From Methanosphaera sp. rholeuAM6 (GTDB taxonomy: Archaea; Methanobacteriota; Methanobacteria; Methanobacteriales; Methanobacteriaceae): DNA of 26,855 bases. Below are positions 8,069-15,661 of this stretch, in pieces (position 1 is the stretch's first letter; each line of letters opens with the position of its first letter). The notes below the pieces were generated by a model. That model ran no database searches and was not told the origin of the DNA. It saw nothing but the letters and a program-made list of their open reading frames with translations. Made by a program: the position numbers and the translations under genes. The stretch lies in the NCBI GenBank assembly GCA_003266105.1, contig MVAA01000095.1, forward strand, positions 45,233-72,087. The letters run 5' to 3'.

Positions 8069-9844
8069 TTATTCTTCAAGGTAGTAGTATTCTCCTTTTT
8101 CCTTTTGTTCACGGTCAAGGTAGCTTTCCTGTTTGTTAACTCTTGGCCTGTTCGTTTCCTTGTCTCTTCTGAATGTTATTTTAACGTCGGAGAGGAATTT
8201 GTTCATTGCATCCCTCAGGTTGATTGGTGCCGTTGCATGTCCATGTCTTGCCGATTCACCATAGAATACCATTGCTCTGTCGGATATGTAATCTATGAAG
8301 ACTATATCGTGGTCTATGATTAGTGCGGATGTGTCATCTCTTGTTATAACGTGTTTTATAGCTTTTGCTATTTTCAGTCTCTGTTCAACATCAAGAAATG
8401 CTGTCGGTTCGTCCAATACGTATAGGTCTGCATCCTGTGATAATGTCACAGCCGTTGCCAGTCTTTGCAGTTCTCCTCCGGATAGTTTGCTTACCTGTTT
8501 TTCCAGTATTTTGTCCAGGTCAAATGGTTTGGATATGTCAGTTTTGAATATGTTTGTTCCAAATCCTTTTGCGTGCATGTACAGGAAGTCCTGTACTGTT
8601 CCTTCAAAGTCTGAGAGTATGTACTGCGGTTTGTATGCTATTTCTATTTCCTCTTCCACTTCTCCTGCATCAGGCTTTGTTATTCCTGCAAGAATTTTTG
8701 CATATGTTGTTTTTCCTATACCGTTAGGTCCGAATGCTGTGATTACCTGACTTTGTTTGATTTCTCCGCTGTCCACTTCCAGTTGGAAGTTGTCATATTT
8801 TTTGTGGAAGTTGGTGTATGTGGTTATTGTTTCGGATTCTATCAGGTCACTTGGTGGTCTTATTTCAAATTCTATAGGTTGTTTTCTGATTCTTATGTTT
8901 TCCTCATTTAAGAATCCGTTGATGTATGCGTTTATTCCTACACGTACTCCCCTTAGTTTTGATACCACTCCGTATGCTCCTTCTTCTCCGTACATTACGT
9001 GCACATAGTCACTCATAGCGTCCAGTGTTGCAAGGTCGTGTTCTATTACAAGTACGTTTCTTTTTTCTTCTGTCAGGTCTCTTATAACGTTTACAGTGTT
9101 TAATCTTTGTTTTACGTCCAGCCATGATGTCGGTTCGTCTATGTAGTAGAAGTTTGCATCTTTGAGTACTGTTGCTGCTATTGCTATTCTCTGCAGTTCT
9201 CCTCCTGAGAGTTTTCCGAGTTTTCTATCCAGTGTGTTCTGCAGTTCCAGTTTCTCTACAACGTCTTCCATTTTGTTTCTTTCGTCTACTCCTTCAAGTA
9301 GTTCTGATACTTTTCCCTTTACTACTTTCGGCAGTTGGTCGACCATTTGAGGCTTGTATGATACTCTTATTTCATTGTTTGACAGTTTTTTGAAGTAGTT
9401 TTGAAGTTGCGATCCCTTGAAGTATTCTATTACCTTATCGTATGTTCCTTCCTCTTCGTATTTTCCGAAGTTTGGTATTATTTGTCCTGAGAGTATGTTG
9501 AGTATGGTTGATTTTCCTATTCCGTTTGGTCCCAGCAGTCCCACTACAGAGCCTTCCTCTATTGTCGGCATTCCAAACAGTTCAAAGGTGTTTTGTCCGT
9601 ATCTGTGTATAGGTTCTTCTTTGAGTACTTCCGGCAGATTTATTATGTTTATTGCATTGAATACACATCTGTTTACACATATTCCACATCCTGAGCATAG
9701 CTCTTCGGATATGATTGGCTTTTTATCGTCGCCCACTATTATCGTGTCCTCTTCCATTCTTACTCCGGGACAGTATTCTATGCAGGCGTAGTTACACTTT
9801 TTCGGTTGACATTTGTCTTTTTCTAATATTGCTATTCTTGACAA
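8069..9844 (-). CDS. ABCE1/Rli1 ribosome-recycling ATPase
   Basis: The protein has the full ABCE1 layout. Two N-terminal ferredoxin-like clusters use eight Cys (CQPKKCNYACIEYC and CSGCGICVNRC). Two ABC ATPase domains follow, with Walker A GPNGIGKST and GPNGIGKTT, LSGGELQR twice, and Walker B/D-loop YYIDEPTSWLDV and YVLDEPTAFLDV. ABCE1 splits ribosomes after termination together with aRF1/aPelota and also acts at initiation. The start is probably TTG 9844 (MSRIAILEKDKC, 591 residues), which matches the conserved family N-terminus and has GGGGAG a few bases upstream. A GTG at 9859 would add five residues and include that ribosome binding site. Confidence 0.96.
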   Translation of the reverse strand: MSRIAILEKDKCQPKKCNYACIEYCPGVRMEEDTIIVGDDKKPIISEELCSGCGICVNRCVFNAINIINLPEVLKEEPIHRYGQNTFELFGMPTIEEGSVVGLLGPNGIGKSTILNILSGQIIPNFGKYEEEGTYDKVIEYFKGSQLQNYFKKLSNNEIRVSYKPQMVDQLPKVVKGKVSELLEGVDERNKMEDVVEKLELQNTLDRKLGKLSGGELQRIAIAATVLKDANFYYIDEPTSWLDVKQRLNTVNVIRDLTEEKRNVLVIEHDLATLDAMSDYVHVMYGEEGAYGVVSKLRGVRVGINAYINGFLNEENIRIRKQPIEFEIRPPSDLIESETITTYTNFHKKYDNFQLEVDSGEIKQSQVITAFGPNGIGKTTYAKILAGITKPDAGEVEEEIEIAYKPQYILSDFEGTVQDFLYMHAKGFGTNIFKTDISKPFDLDKILEKQVSKLSGGELQRLATAVTLSQDADLYVLDEPTAFLDVEQRLKIAKAIKHVITRDDTSALIIDHDIVFIDYISDRAMVFYGESARHGHATAPINLRDAMNKFLSDVKITFRRDKETNRPRVNKQESYLDREQKEKGEYYYLEE

Positions 9845-10265
9845 AAATACACTCCCCACTGTATTTTTTTATTTGACCAATTATTATCTTGATTCAATGA
9901 TTTATCATTATAATATTATGTTTCTTTTTCTAATTATAGTTTATTATTTTTGTTTTGTTTTTTTATTGTTGAACATGTAATGCACCATTCGGAAAAAATC
10001 ATTTTTTTAGTGGGTGTGTTTATTCCTATTCACTATTCTACTGGACATTGTTTAGTTTTTTTATTCGCTTGTTAGATTAAAAATATCCTTATTTTAATCA
10101 TTTGTATTTGTTTGATTATTTTAAAAACTGATAGAACTTTAAATTAGCCTATTAAGTCAATTCAATAGTGTAGTTTAAAACCACATATAGACAATACTTC
10201 AATATCGAAATACATCGATAAGAACTATTGTTGGTATTAATTTCTAAGATGTCCATAAATATTGT

Positions 10266-10281
10266 ATAATGAACTCATTAT
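10266..10281. repeat. Perfect 7-base inverted repeat, possible operator
   Basis: ATAATGA and TCATTAT flank AC. The symmetry could be a dimeric regulator site, but it lies about 270 bases upstream of the histone ATG and short AT-rich palindromes are expected by chance here. Confidence 0.2.
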
Positions 10282-10508
10282 GGTTATAATTAAAGTATTA
10301 GGGGTATTTTAATATATCATTAAAGTATTTATAGATAATGTTAATATCCTACAATAAAAAACCTTAATAATCATTTTAGAAAAAATAGCGATAAAAAGAG
10401 TTAAGCCTAAAAAACTTATTAATAGTTGATTATTTTTTTCATAACAAATACATAAGTCTTGTATAATCAATTACAAAGTTAAGAATTTTAGGATATAGAA
10501 TACAATAC

Positions 10509-10550
10509 ATATAAATACTACAAAAATATATTAATTGTTATAGGAGTGAT
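10509..10550 (+). promoter_or_regulatory. Histone gene promoter (TATA box) and ribosome binding site
   Basis: ATATAAATA at 10509-10517 is a good archaeal TATA box. Transcription would start near 10538. GGAGTGAT at 10543-10550 is a strong Shine-Dalgarno just before ATG 10554, so the leader would be only about 15 bases. Confidence 0.6.
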
Positions 10551-10553
10551 ATT

Positions 10554-10763
10554 ATGGAAACTTTACCAATAGCACCTATAGGCAGAATTTTATCAAACGG
10601 TGGAGCTCCAAGAGCTACAAAAGATGCAAAAATTGAATTATCAAATATTTTAACTGAATACGGTGAAGCAATAGCTGAAGAAGCAGTAAAAATTGCAAAC
10701 CACTCAGGTAGAAAAACAGTTAAAGCTTCTGATGTTCAATTAGCTATAAAATTAAAATTCTAG
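10554..10763 (+). CDS. Archaeal histone (HMf family)
   Basis: The 69-residue protein begins METLPIAPIGRIL and contains GRKTVKASDVQLAIK, the hallmark N-terminal and loop 2/alpha 3 segments of archaeal histones. The length matches the single histone-fold family, which has no tails. It forms dimers that wrap DNA into nucleosome-like stacks. The gene is monocistronic with a TATA box, a strong Shine-Dalgarno and a U-rich terminator region. The KLKF C-terminus differs from the RRF/KK ends of HMfB. Confidence 0.96.
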   Translation: METLPIAPIGRILSNGGAPRATKDAKIELSNILTEYGEAIAEEAVKIANHSGRKTVKASDVQLAIKLKF

Positions 10764-10860
10764 GCTTATAGAGTTAATATAAACAAATAAAATAAATAAT
10801 AAATTATAATATTGGTTAAATTTTCATATATGAGAGTGTATTTAATTATTTAACCATATA

Positions 10861-10912
10861 ACTATTTTTTATTTTTAAAAAGACATTTTTAAAAACTATT
10901 TTTTTTTAATTT
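10861..10912 (+). terminator. Poly-T terminator region after the histone gene
   Basis: Several T runs (six, five, five and nine T) alternate with A runs (TTTTTAAAAAG, TTTTTAAAAAC). U-tracts of this kind are the usual archaeal termination signal. It lies about 100 bases beyond the histone stop. Confidence 0.45.
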
Positions 10913-11001
10913 TCTTATTTAAGGAAACAATACTCAGTAACTGATTTTTACAGTTAAAACTATTTTTCATTAAAAACAGAAATTATAATTAATTACTTAA
11001 A

Positions 11002-12813
11002 ATGATGACTACTGGGGAGAATCTCTTGATAAATATTAAAGACTTTATTGCATCCAACAGGAAAGATTTATGTTACATTCTGCTGCTTGCCGTTTTTCTA
11101 TTGGTCATAGCCATTCCAAAACTTACGTCACAGTATCATATAGGAATAGGAAACTGGGATACTTTTCTGTACCTTGAAAATGGCAGAAATTTTGCTAAAA
11201 TGGGATGGGGCGATGTTCCAAGCATTTCACCAGTATTGCCGATGATTCTTTCCAAAATGTTCCTCTTGGCAGGACACCCATATCAGGAGGCAATATTTAA
11301 CATAGACGTAGTGTTCTACATCATAGGAACAATTACATTCTATTTGCTCCTGAGACTCAAATATGAAGAAAACACGTCTCTTGTCGGAAGCGTAATCTAC
11401 TCCACATTCACCCTTCTTTATTCATGGGTGGCAATAGGTGGAAACGATATTATAGGAGTTACAGGAACAATACTGACCGTATACCTGATTATACTGGCAC
11501 ACAGATACAACAGTAAAATCTACTTCATAGCATTGCCTGTAGCTGCATATGCATTTCTTTCACGATACACAGCGGGAGTAATGATATTTTCAATACTCTT
11601 CTACTGGATAATAAACAGAATCGACATCGATGAAATCAAACACATAATCATAGGGGGAATTCTGGGAGTAATTAGTATCGGATGGTTCTTATACCAGTTC
11701 TACATACATCTTGGCACACCTTTCCCGTTTCTGGGACAATTCAGCGGAACAGTTTCAAACACAGTGGTTTTGGACTCAGGATACTTGCCGGACAGCTGGT
11801 ATTATGTAAGGCACATACCGAACTACCTGGCAAGCCACGTTCCAAACGTAACAACATTCAATGCAATAGTAAACCCTATGGGAAACATTCCATCCGTCAT
11901 AGCCTATGTTTACATTGTCCTGATGGTTCTGGCATTTCTACTAATGGTCTACAGGGTTATTTCCACAGTAAGGCAAAGTGACATACGCTTTGATAACAGA
12001 AACAGATTGTTTTTAACAATGGCTATGATACTGTCTGCATTATTCCTCTTTACACTGGGTAGCATATCATACATTATAAGTGTTGTTGTCTTCTTAACAA
12101 TTCTTTACATAGTATGGTACATATTGAAGGAGTATGAAATAGACTATCTGGACTATGATCTGCTCATGATTTCCCTGTTTGTCATTTACCTGGTGTTCCA
12201 GTCAATACTCTTTACAAAAAACGATCGTTACTTCATAACAGCACTGCCATTTATCGCATACTTTATAACCTACTCTTTAGATGCCGTTTATAATGGAATT
12301 GATAAAATAAGCACGGGTAAATTCAGGCTTTCAACGACAGTATCGGCAATTGTAATTATTGTACTTCTGGCAAATACGCTGCTGTTTGTCAGTGTCATTC
12401 CAATGGACAACGATTATAATGATATGGAAGAGGCATGCCGCTGGCTAAGCAATACTCATAACGTAACCAACTATACTGTAGTATACTCGGATGTCTGGCC
12501 TATCGTAACATGGTACATGAACATATATTGTCAAAGGGGAGTGCCTAACCTTACGGATGAAAATTATCCGCAGGATTTTTCCAACGAGATACTGACAAAC
12601 AACCAGTCACACATGGCGGCAATTTACTATATTGATGCAACAAGTGAAGATAAGGTTGATTATCCGGGAATGGTTAAATTAGATGGATTTGATACTGTTC
12701 AAATTTATCAGAACAGGTATGTTAAGCTTTACGGAAACGAATATGTTTATAATGATGAATACAATAGGAATATTCAAAGGGATATAAAACAGTACAACAG
12801 GACAACGAAGTGA
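11002..12813 (+). CDS. Multi-membrane GT-C-like glycosyltransferase, first tandem copy
   Basis: This protein of about 600 residues has a dozen or so hydrophobic segments. Just after the first is an acidic motif GNWDTFLYLENGRNFAKMG, in the place where GT-C glycosyltransferases (PMT/ArnT type, using polyprenyl-phosphate sugars) carry their catalytic Asp. A soluble C-terminal part follows (from about residue 470; AIYYIDATSEDK). The next gene shares this layout and several motifs (WD-F-YL-N, DRY, YYID-TS), so the two are paralogues. Function by fold analogy only; the sugar and acceptor are unknown. Starts are ATG 11002 or TTG 11026; GGGGAG at 11014-11019 is six bases before the TTG, which favours the shorter form. 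Strand G+T content rises along the gene, from 35% near 11.5 kb to 52% near 12.3 kb. Confidence 0.7.
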   Translation: MMTTGENLLINIKDFIASNRKDLCYILLLAVFLLVIAIPKLTSQYHIGIGNWDTFLYLENGRNFAKMGWGDVPSISPVLPMILSKMFLLAGHPYQEAIFNIDVVFYIIGTITFYLLLRLKYEENTSLVGSVIYSTFTLLYSWVAIGGNDIIGVTGTILTVYLIILAHRYNSKIYFIALPVAAYAFLSRYTAGVMIFSILFYWIINRIDIDEIKHIIIGGILGVISIGWFLYQFYIHLGTPFPFLGQFSGTVSNTVVLDSGYLPDSWYYVRHIPNYLASHVPNVTTFNAIVNPMGNIPSVIAYVYIVLMVLAFLLMVYRVISTVRQSDIRFDNRNRLFLTMAMILSALFLFTLGSISYIISVVVFLTILYIVWYILKEYEIDYLDYDLLMISLFVIYLVFQSILFTKNDRYFITALPFIAYFITYSLDAVYNGIDKISTGKFRLSTTVSAIVIIVLLANTLLFVSVIPMDNDYNDMEEACRWLSNTHNVTNYTVVYSDVWPIVTWYMNIYCQRGVPNLTDENYPQDFSNEILTNNQSHMAAIYYIDATSEDKVDYPGMVKLDGFDTVQIYQNRYVKLYGNEYVYNDEYNRNIQRDIKQYNRTTK

Positions 12814-12819
12814 TGAAAA

Positions 12820-14451
12820 ATGTTTGATAACGTTAATCTGTCGGATAGCAACAGGTATTTGGGATTATTGGCTGTTGTTATGGTAGTTTATGCTACTATT
12901 CTTGTTTATTGTCAGAGTATTCGTGGCATAAGTTATTGGGATATTTTTGTTTATCTGCAAAATGCCATGCTCTTTAGCAATATCAATATTGGAAGCCAGC
13001 TTGGTGTTGCCCCAGTACTGTCTCTTATCACGGCCATTCCATTCAGGATGGGATTCATTGGTGAAACAAGCCTATTTGTCGTTTCGGGAATATTGTTTAT
13101 CTTTCTTGTTATCGGAATTTATTTGTTGTTTAATGAAAGGTTTGATGCTGAAATATCATTTGTTGCCAGTTTAATCTTTTCAATGCTTTCGCTTATTGTA
13201 ACATGGGCTGTTACAGGTGCTACTGATGTTCCTGCATTATGTTTTGCTGTCTGGGCATTATACTTTACCATACGGGGATTGAAAAGTAATTTCAACTATT
13301 ATTATCCTGCAATCATATGTTTTGTTTTGGCATTCTTCACGAGATTTACCGAAGGTTTCATTTTGATCGTTATGGGATATTATGTTCTGATTAATTTCAA
13401 CGAGTTTAAAAGGCAGTTGACATTACGCAGAATTTTATGTCTGCTTTTATTCGTTCTTGTTATAGGACTGGTTATCTGTGGAGTGTATATTAGTTATCAG
13501 GGTACTATTCCATTTATCAGTCAGTTTTTGGAAGTCTCCAGCAGTAGTCAGGTTTCCAGTGTGAATGTTGGTTATGATTTAAATCCATTCTATTATCTGG
13601 AGAATTTGCCACAGTATCTGACTTCGTTCGGTGTATCCGATTCGTATTTCACGTATCTATCAACCAGTAACAATGCTCCTACAATAGTATCTTACCTTTT
13701 GTTGGCGTTGGTTTTCGTTTATCTTTTAATTTTTGTCGGAAATATCAGGGGTTATGATGATTCCATTTACAATAGGAATCTTAAGGTGGGCACATTAGCA
13801 GTTTTATCGCTTTTGTCAATAATCACTTATACTCATGTATCCTATATGATTACGGAAATACTGTTTACACTAATACTGTTGTTATATTACATGTGGCTAC
13901 AGGATAATGATAATCAGATGGATTACATGATGGTTTTATGGATGGGCATTTTCATTATATTGCATTCATATCATCCGGTAAAAGTTGACCGTTACATCAT
14001 ACCGATAATGATACCCTTGACATACATGATGACACGGGCAGTAACAATTCTCTTGAAGGACAAAAAAAGAATACTTGCAGCACTGACAATAATCCTGATA
14101 CTGATGCTTCCAATAAATGCAGGCTACATGATGTCAATAACACAGGAAAATCCACATACACACGAGGAAATAACGGCTGCCGAATGGCTTGAACAATACG
14201 ATCCAAACTACTCAAACCGCAACATTTCATCAGACAGGGGAGTGGTCTTCAGCTGGTATCTGAAAAAATACGTGTACACAACAATACCAAGAGTACTGGA
14301 AGCAAACAATGAAAGTCTGATAGACAAACTGGACTCGGTCAATGCAAAATACTATATAGACTCAACAAGCAACACCACAAACATAACCGGCTACACCTGC
14401 ATATACGATAACAACAGGGACATACACGTAAAGATATATGAGAGGATGTGA
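12820..14451 (+). CDS. Multi-membrane GT-C-like glycosyltransferase, second tandem copy
   Basis: This 543-residue membrane protein has the same plan as its upstream neighbour: an early luminal acidic motif SYWDIFVYLQNAMLFS, a PVLSLI segment matching PVLPMI in the first copy, repeated hydrophobic segments, VDRYIIPIMIPL near residue 390, and a soluble tail with AKYYIDSTSNTT. It likely uses a lipid-linked sugar at the outer face of the membrane, by analogy with GT-C enzymes. It starts seven bases after the first copy's stop, and its own stop overlaps the next frame, so all three genes are coupled. The first 385 codons favour T-ending codons and the remainder A/C-ending ones, with a sharp change near 13970 in an intact frame. 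Confidence 0.7.
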   Translation: MFDNVNLSDSNRYLGLLAVVMVVYATILVYCQSIRGISYWDIFVYLQNAMLFSNINIGSQLGVAPVLSLITAIPFRMGFIGETSLFVVSGILFIFLVIGIYLLFNERFDAEISFVASLIFSMLSLIVTWAVTGATDVPALCFAVWALYFTIRGLKSNFNYYYPAIICFVLAFFTRFTEGFILIVMGYYVLINFNEFKRQLTLRRILCLLLFVLVIGLVICGVYISYQGTIPFISQFLEVSSSSQVSSVNVGYDLNPFYYLENLPQYLTSFGVSDSYFTYLSTSNNAPTIVSYLLLALVFVYLLIFVGNIRGYDDSIYNRNLKVGTLAVLSLLSIITYTHVSYMITEILFTLILLLYYMWLQDNDNQMDYMMVLWMGIFIILHSYHPVKVDRYIIPIMIPLTYMMTRAVTILLKDKKRILAALTIILILMLPINAGYMMSITQENPHTHEEITAAEWLEQYDPNYSNRNISSDRGVVFSWYLKKYVYTTIPRVLEANNESLIDKLDSVNAKYYIDSTSNTTNITGYTCIYDNNRDIHVKIYERM

Positions 14452-14453
14452 CA

Positions 14454-15479
14454 ATGTACACAAAAGAGGAACTCATAAACGAAATAATAAAGGTAAGACA
14501 GGAAATAGGACATGAACAGGTTGAAGTCAAAATAAAAGACATACACTACCACGACAACGAGTTAACAATAATAACACCGGACAGGCCGGAAAAATCAATA
14601 ATCATAGGAAAAGGAGGCTGGGTGGTAGGAAAACTACGTGAAAAACTGGAACTTGAATCCATACACGTGATAAGCTACACTGACATAATATTAAAGGAAT
14701 ACCAGTTGGAACTGTCAGTCAACCATATGTCATCCTTGCTTGAAAATAATAAAATACCCGAAAAATACGTTGAGGCATTCAACAACATTAACACATTGCT
14801 TAAAAGCAAACAGGAAGCACCATACGACAATACAATAATTGAAAAGTACGTTACGGAAAACATTAACCGTGAAGCCTATGATGGGGCAAAGGCATTGGTG
14901 GCCTTATCAGGTGGTGTAGACAGCAGCTTCTCAACACTACTTGCAAAATCACTGGGATTTGACATAAAGGCAATAACGATAGATCCCGGAACAATCATAC
15001 TGCCCAAACAGTTCAGAACAAACATTGAAAAACTCGCCGCTAGAATAGGTGTAGAACACGAATACGTTAAGACTGCTATGGATGACACTATAGAAGATGC
15101 ACTGTCAGGGAAGATACATCCATGCGGAAGATGCTCAAACACCATACACTCCAAGGTGGAAGAAAAGCTTGAAGAATACGGTTACGGAGTCATGATATTC
15201 GGAGATTTGCTTTCAACAGGATCACAGTCAATAGTGTTAAGCAATGAAAAAATAAGAATAAATCTTCCGGCACTCTTCAGGATGGAAAAGACAGAAGTAA
15301 AAAACATTATAACAGAATATGACGTAAAAAAAGTTAAGGGATATGGATGTCCACTGATAGTAGAGGTTCATAAGAAATATCCTCACTACAGGCCATTCTC
15401 CATTCAAAGAGTATTAAGAGAAACTAGGGCGGGTGTTCTTGAACCTGGCGAAGCTCTGGAGTTAATAAGAACTATCTAA
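14454..15479 (+). CDS. KH-domain plus PP-loop ATPase, probable RNA sulfur-transfer enzyme
   Basis: The N-terminal part carries a KH-like RNA-binding loop GKGG (residues 52-55 in IIIGKGGWVVGKL). The C-terminal part is an adenine nucleotide alpha-hydrolase with the PP-loop SGGVDSS (152-158). Three Cys, CGRC (224, 227) and GCP (299), match the spacing logic of TtcA/TtuA-type tRNA thiolases, where CxxC...C holds a 4Fe-4S cluster. A COG1365-like predicted ATPase is the nearest family I recall; the substrate is unknown. I chose ATG 14454 (341 residues) because GAGG at 14442-14445 is eight bases upstream. A GTG at 14448 is too close to that site. It is coupled to the GT-C-like gene and its 3' end overlaps the convergent DUF3096 gene by eight bases. 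Confidence 0.78.
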   Translation: MYTKEELINEIIKVRQEIGHEQVEVKIKDIHYHDNELTIITPDRPEKSIIIGKGGWVVGKLREKLELESIHVISYTDIILKEYQLELSVNHMSSLLENNKIPEKYVEAFNNINTLLKSKQEAPYDNTIIEKYVTENINREAYDGAKALVALSGGVDSSFSTLLAKSLGFDIKAITIDPGTIILPKQFRTNIEKLAARIGVEHEYVKTAMDDTIEDALSGKIHPCGRCSNTIHSKVEEKLEEYGYGVMIFGDLLSTGSQSIVLSNEKIRINLPALFRMEKTEVKNIITEYDVKKVKGYGCPLIVEVHKKYPHYRPFSIQRVLRETRAGVLEPGEALELIRTI

Positions 15480-15609
15480 TAACCATCAAAGCTCCGTAAA
15501 TAATCAGTCCAAGACCCAATATGTATGCAACCAGATTCGGATAGACAATAATCAGAATTCCAATGATGATTGCCGCTACATAATAAATATCTTCTTTTTC
15601 TTCAAACAT
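15472..15609 (-). CDS. Small membrane protein, DUF3096-like (45 residues)
   Basis: A short minus-strand frame reads MFEEKEDIYY, then one long hydrophobic hairpin with IVYPNLVAYILGLGLIIYG, ending in Arg. The PNL-AY-LG--LI-YG pattern matches the small DUF3096 membrane proteins found in methanogens and bacteria, from memory. GGTGATG lies a few bases before the ATG at 15609. A TATA-like GTATATATAATAC lies about 40 bases upstream, read on the minus strand. The gene follows argH at 52 bases on the same strand, and its stop codon overlaps the 3' end of the convergent PP-loop gene. The role is unknown. Confidence 0.75.
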   Translation of the reverse strand: MFEEKEDIYYVAAIIIGILIIVYPNLVAYILGLGLIIYGALMVIR

Positions 15610-15638
15610 TCTCATCACCGATTAATAATAATTTAACA

Positions 15639-15659
15639 AATAGTATTATATATACTATT
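15639..15659. promoter_or_regulatory. Inverted repeat AATAGTA/TACTATT with TATA box, between argH and the small membrane protein gene
   Basis: Perfect 7-base arms surround TTATATA. On the minus strand this reads as a TATA box about 40 bases ahead of the DUF3096-like gene, and it also lies just beyond the argH stop. It may be a promoter, an operator, or both. Confidence 0.4.
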
Positions 15660-15661
15660 AA

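Larger units (their letters stand above)
9845..10553. other. AT-rich non-coding region between abcE1 and the histone gene
   Basis: These about 700 bases are very AT-rich with frequent stops in all frames. I found no convincing gene and no tRNA-like pattern. The region must hold the abcE1 promoter (minus) and the histone promoter (+). Visible structures are a perfect inverted repeat ATAATGA-AC-TCATTAT at 10266-10281 and two copies of TTAAAGTATT near 10290 and 10321. Confidence 0.6.

Noticed and set aside
9845..10553. A hidden tRNA or small structured RNA
   Set aside because: No T-loop or D-loop signature and no GC-rich stem. In low-GC methanogens structured RNAs usually stand out by GC content, and this region has no such island.
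12000..13970. Inversion as the cause of the G+T-rich block
   Set aside because: Reading frames run uninterrupted through the block edges and the encoded protein keeps its family layout, so the DNA has not been flipped.
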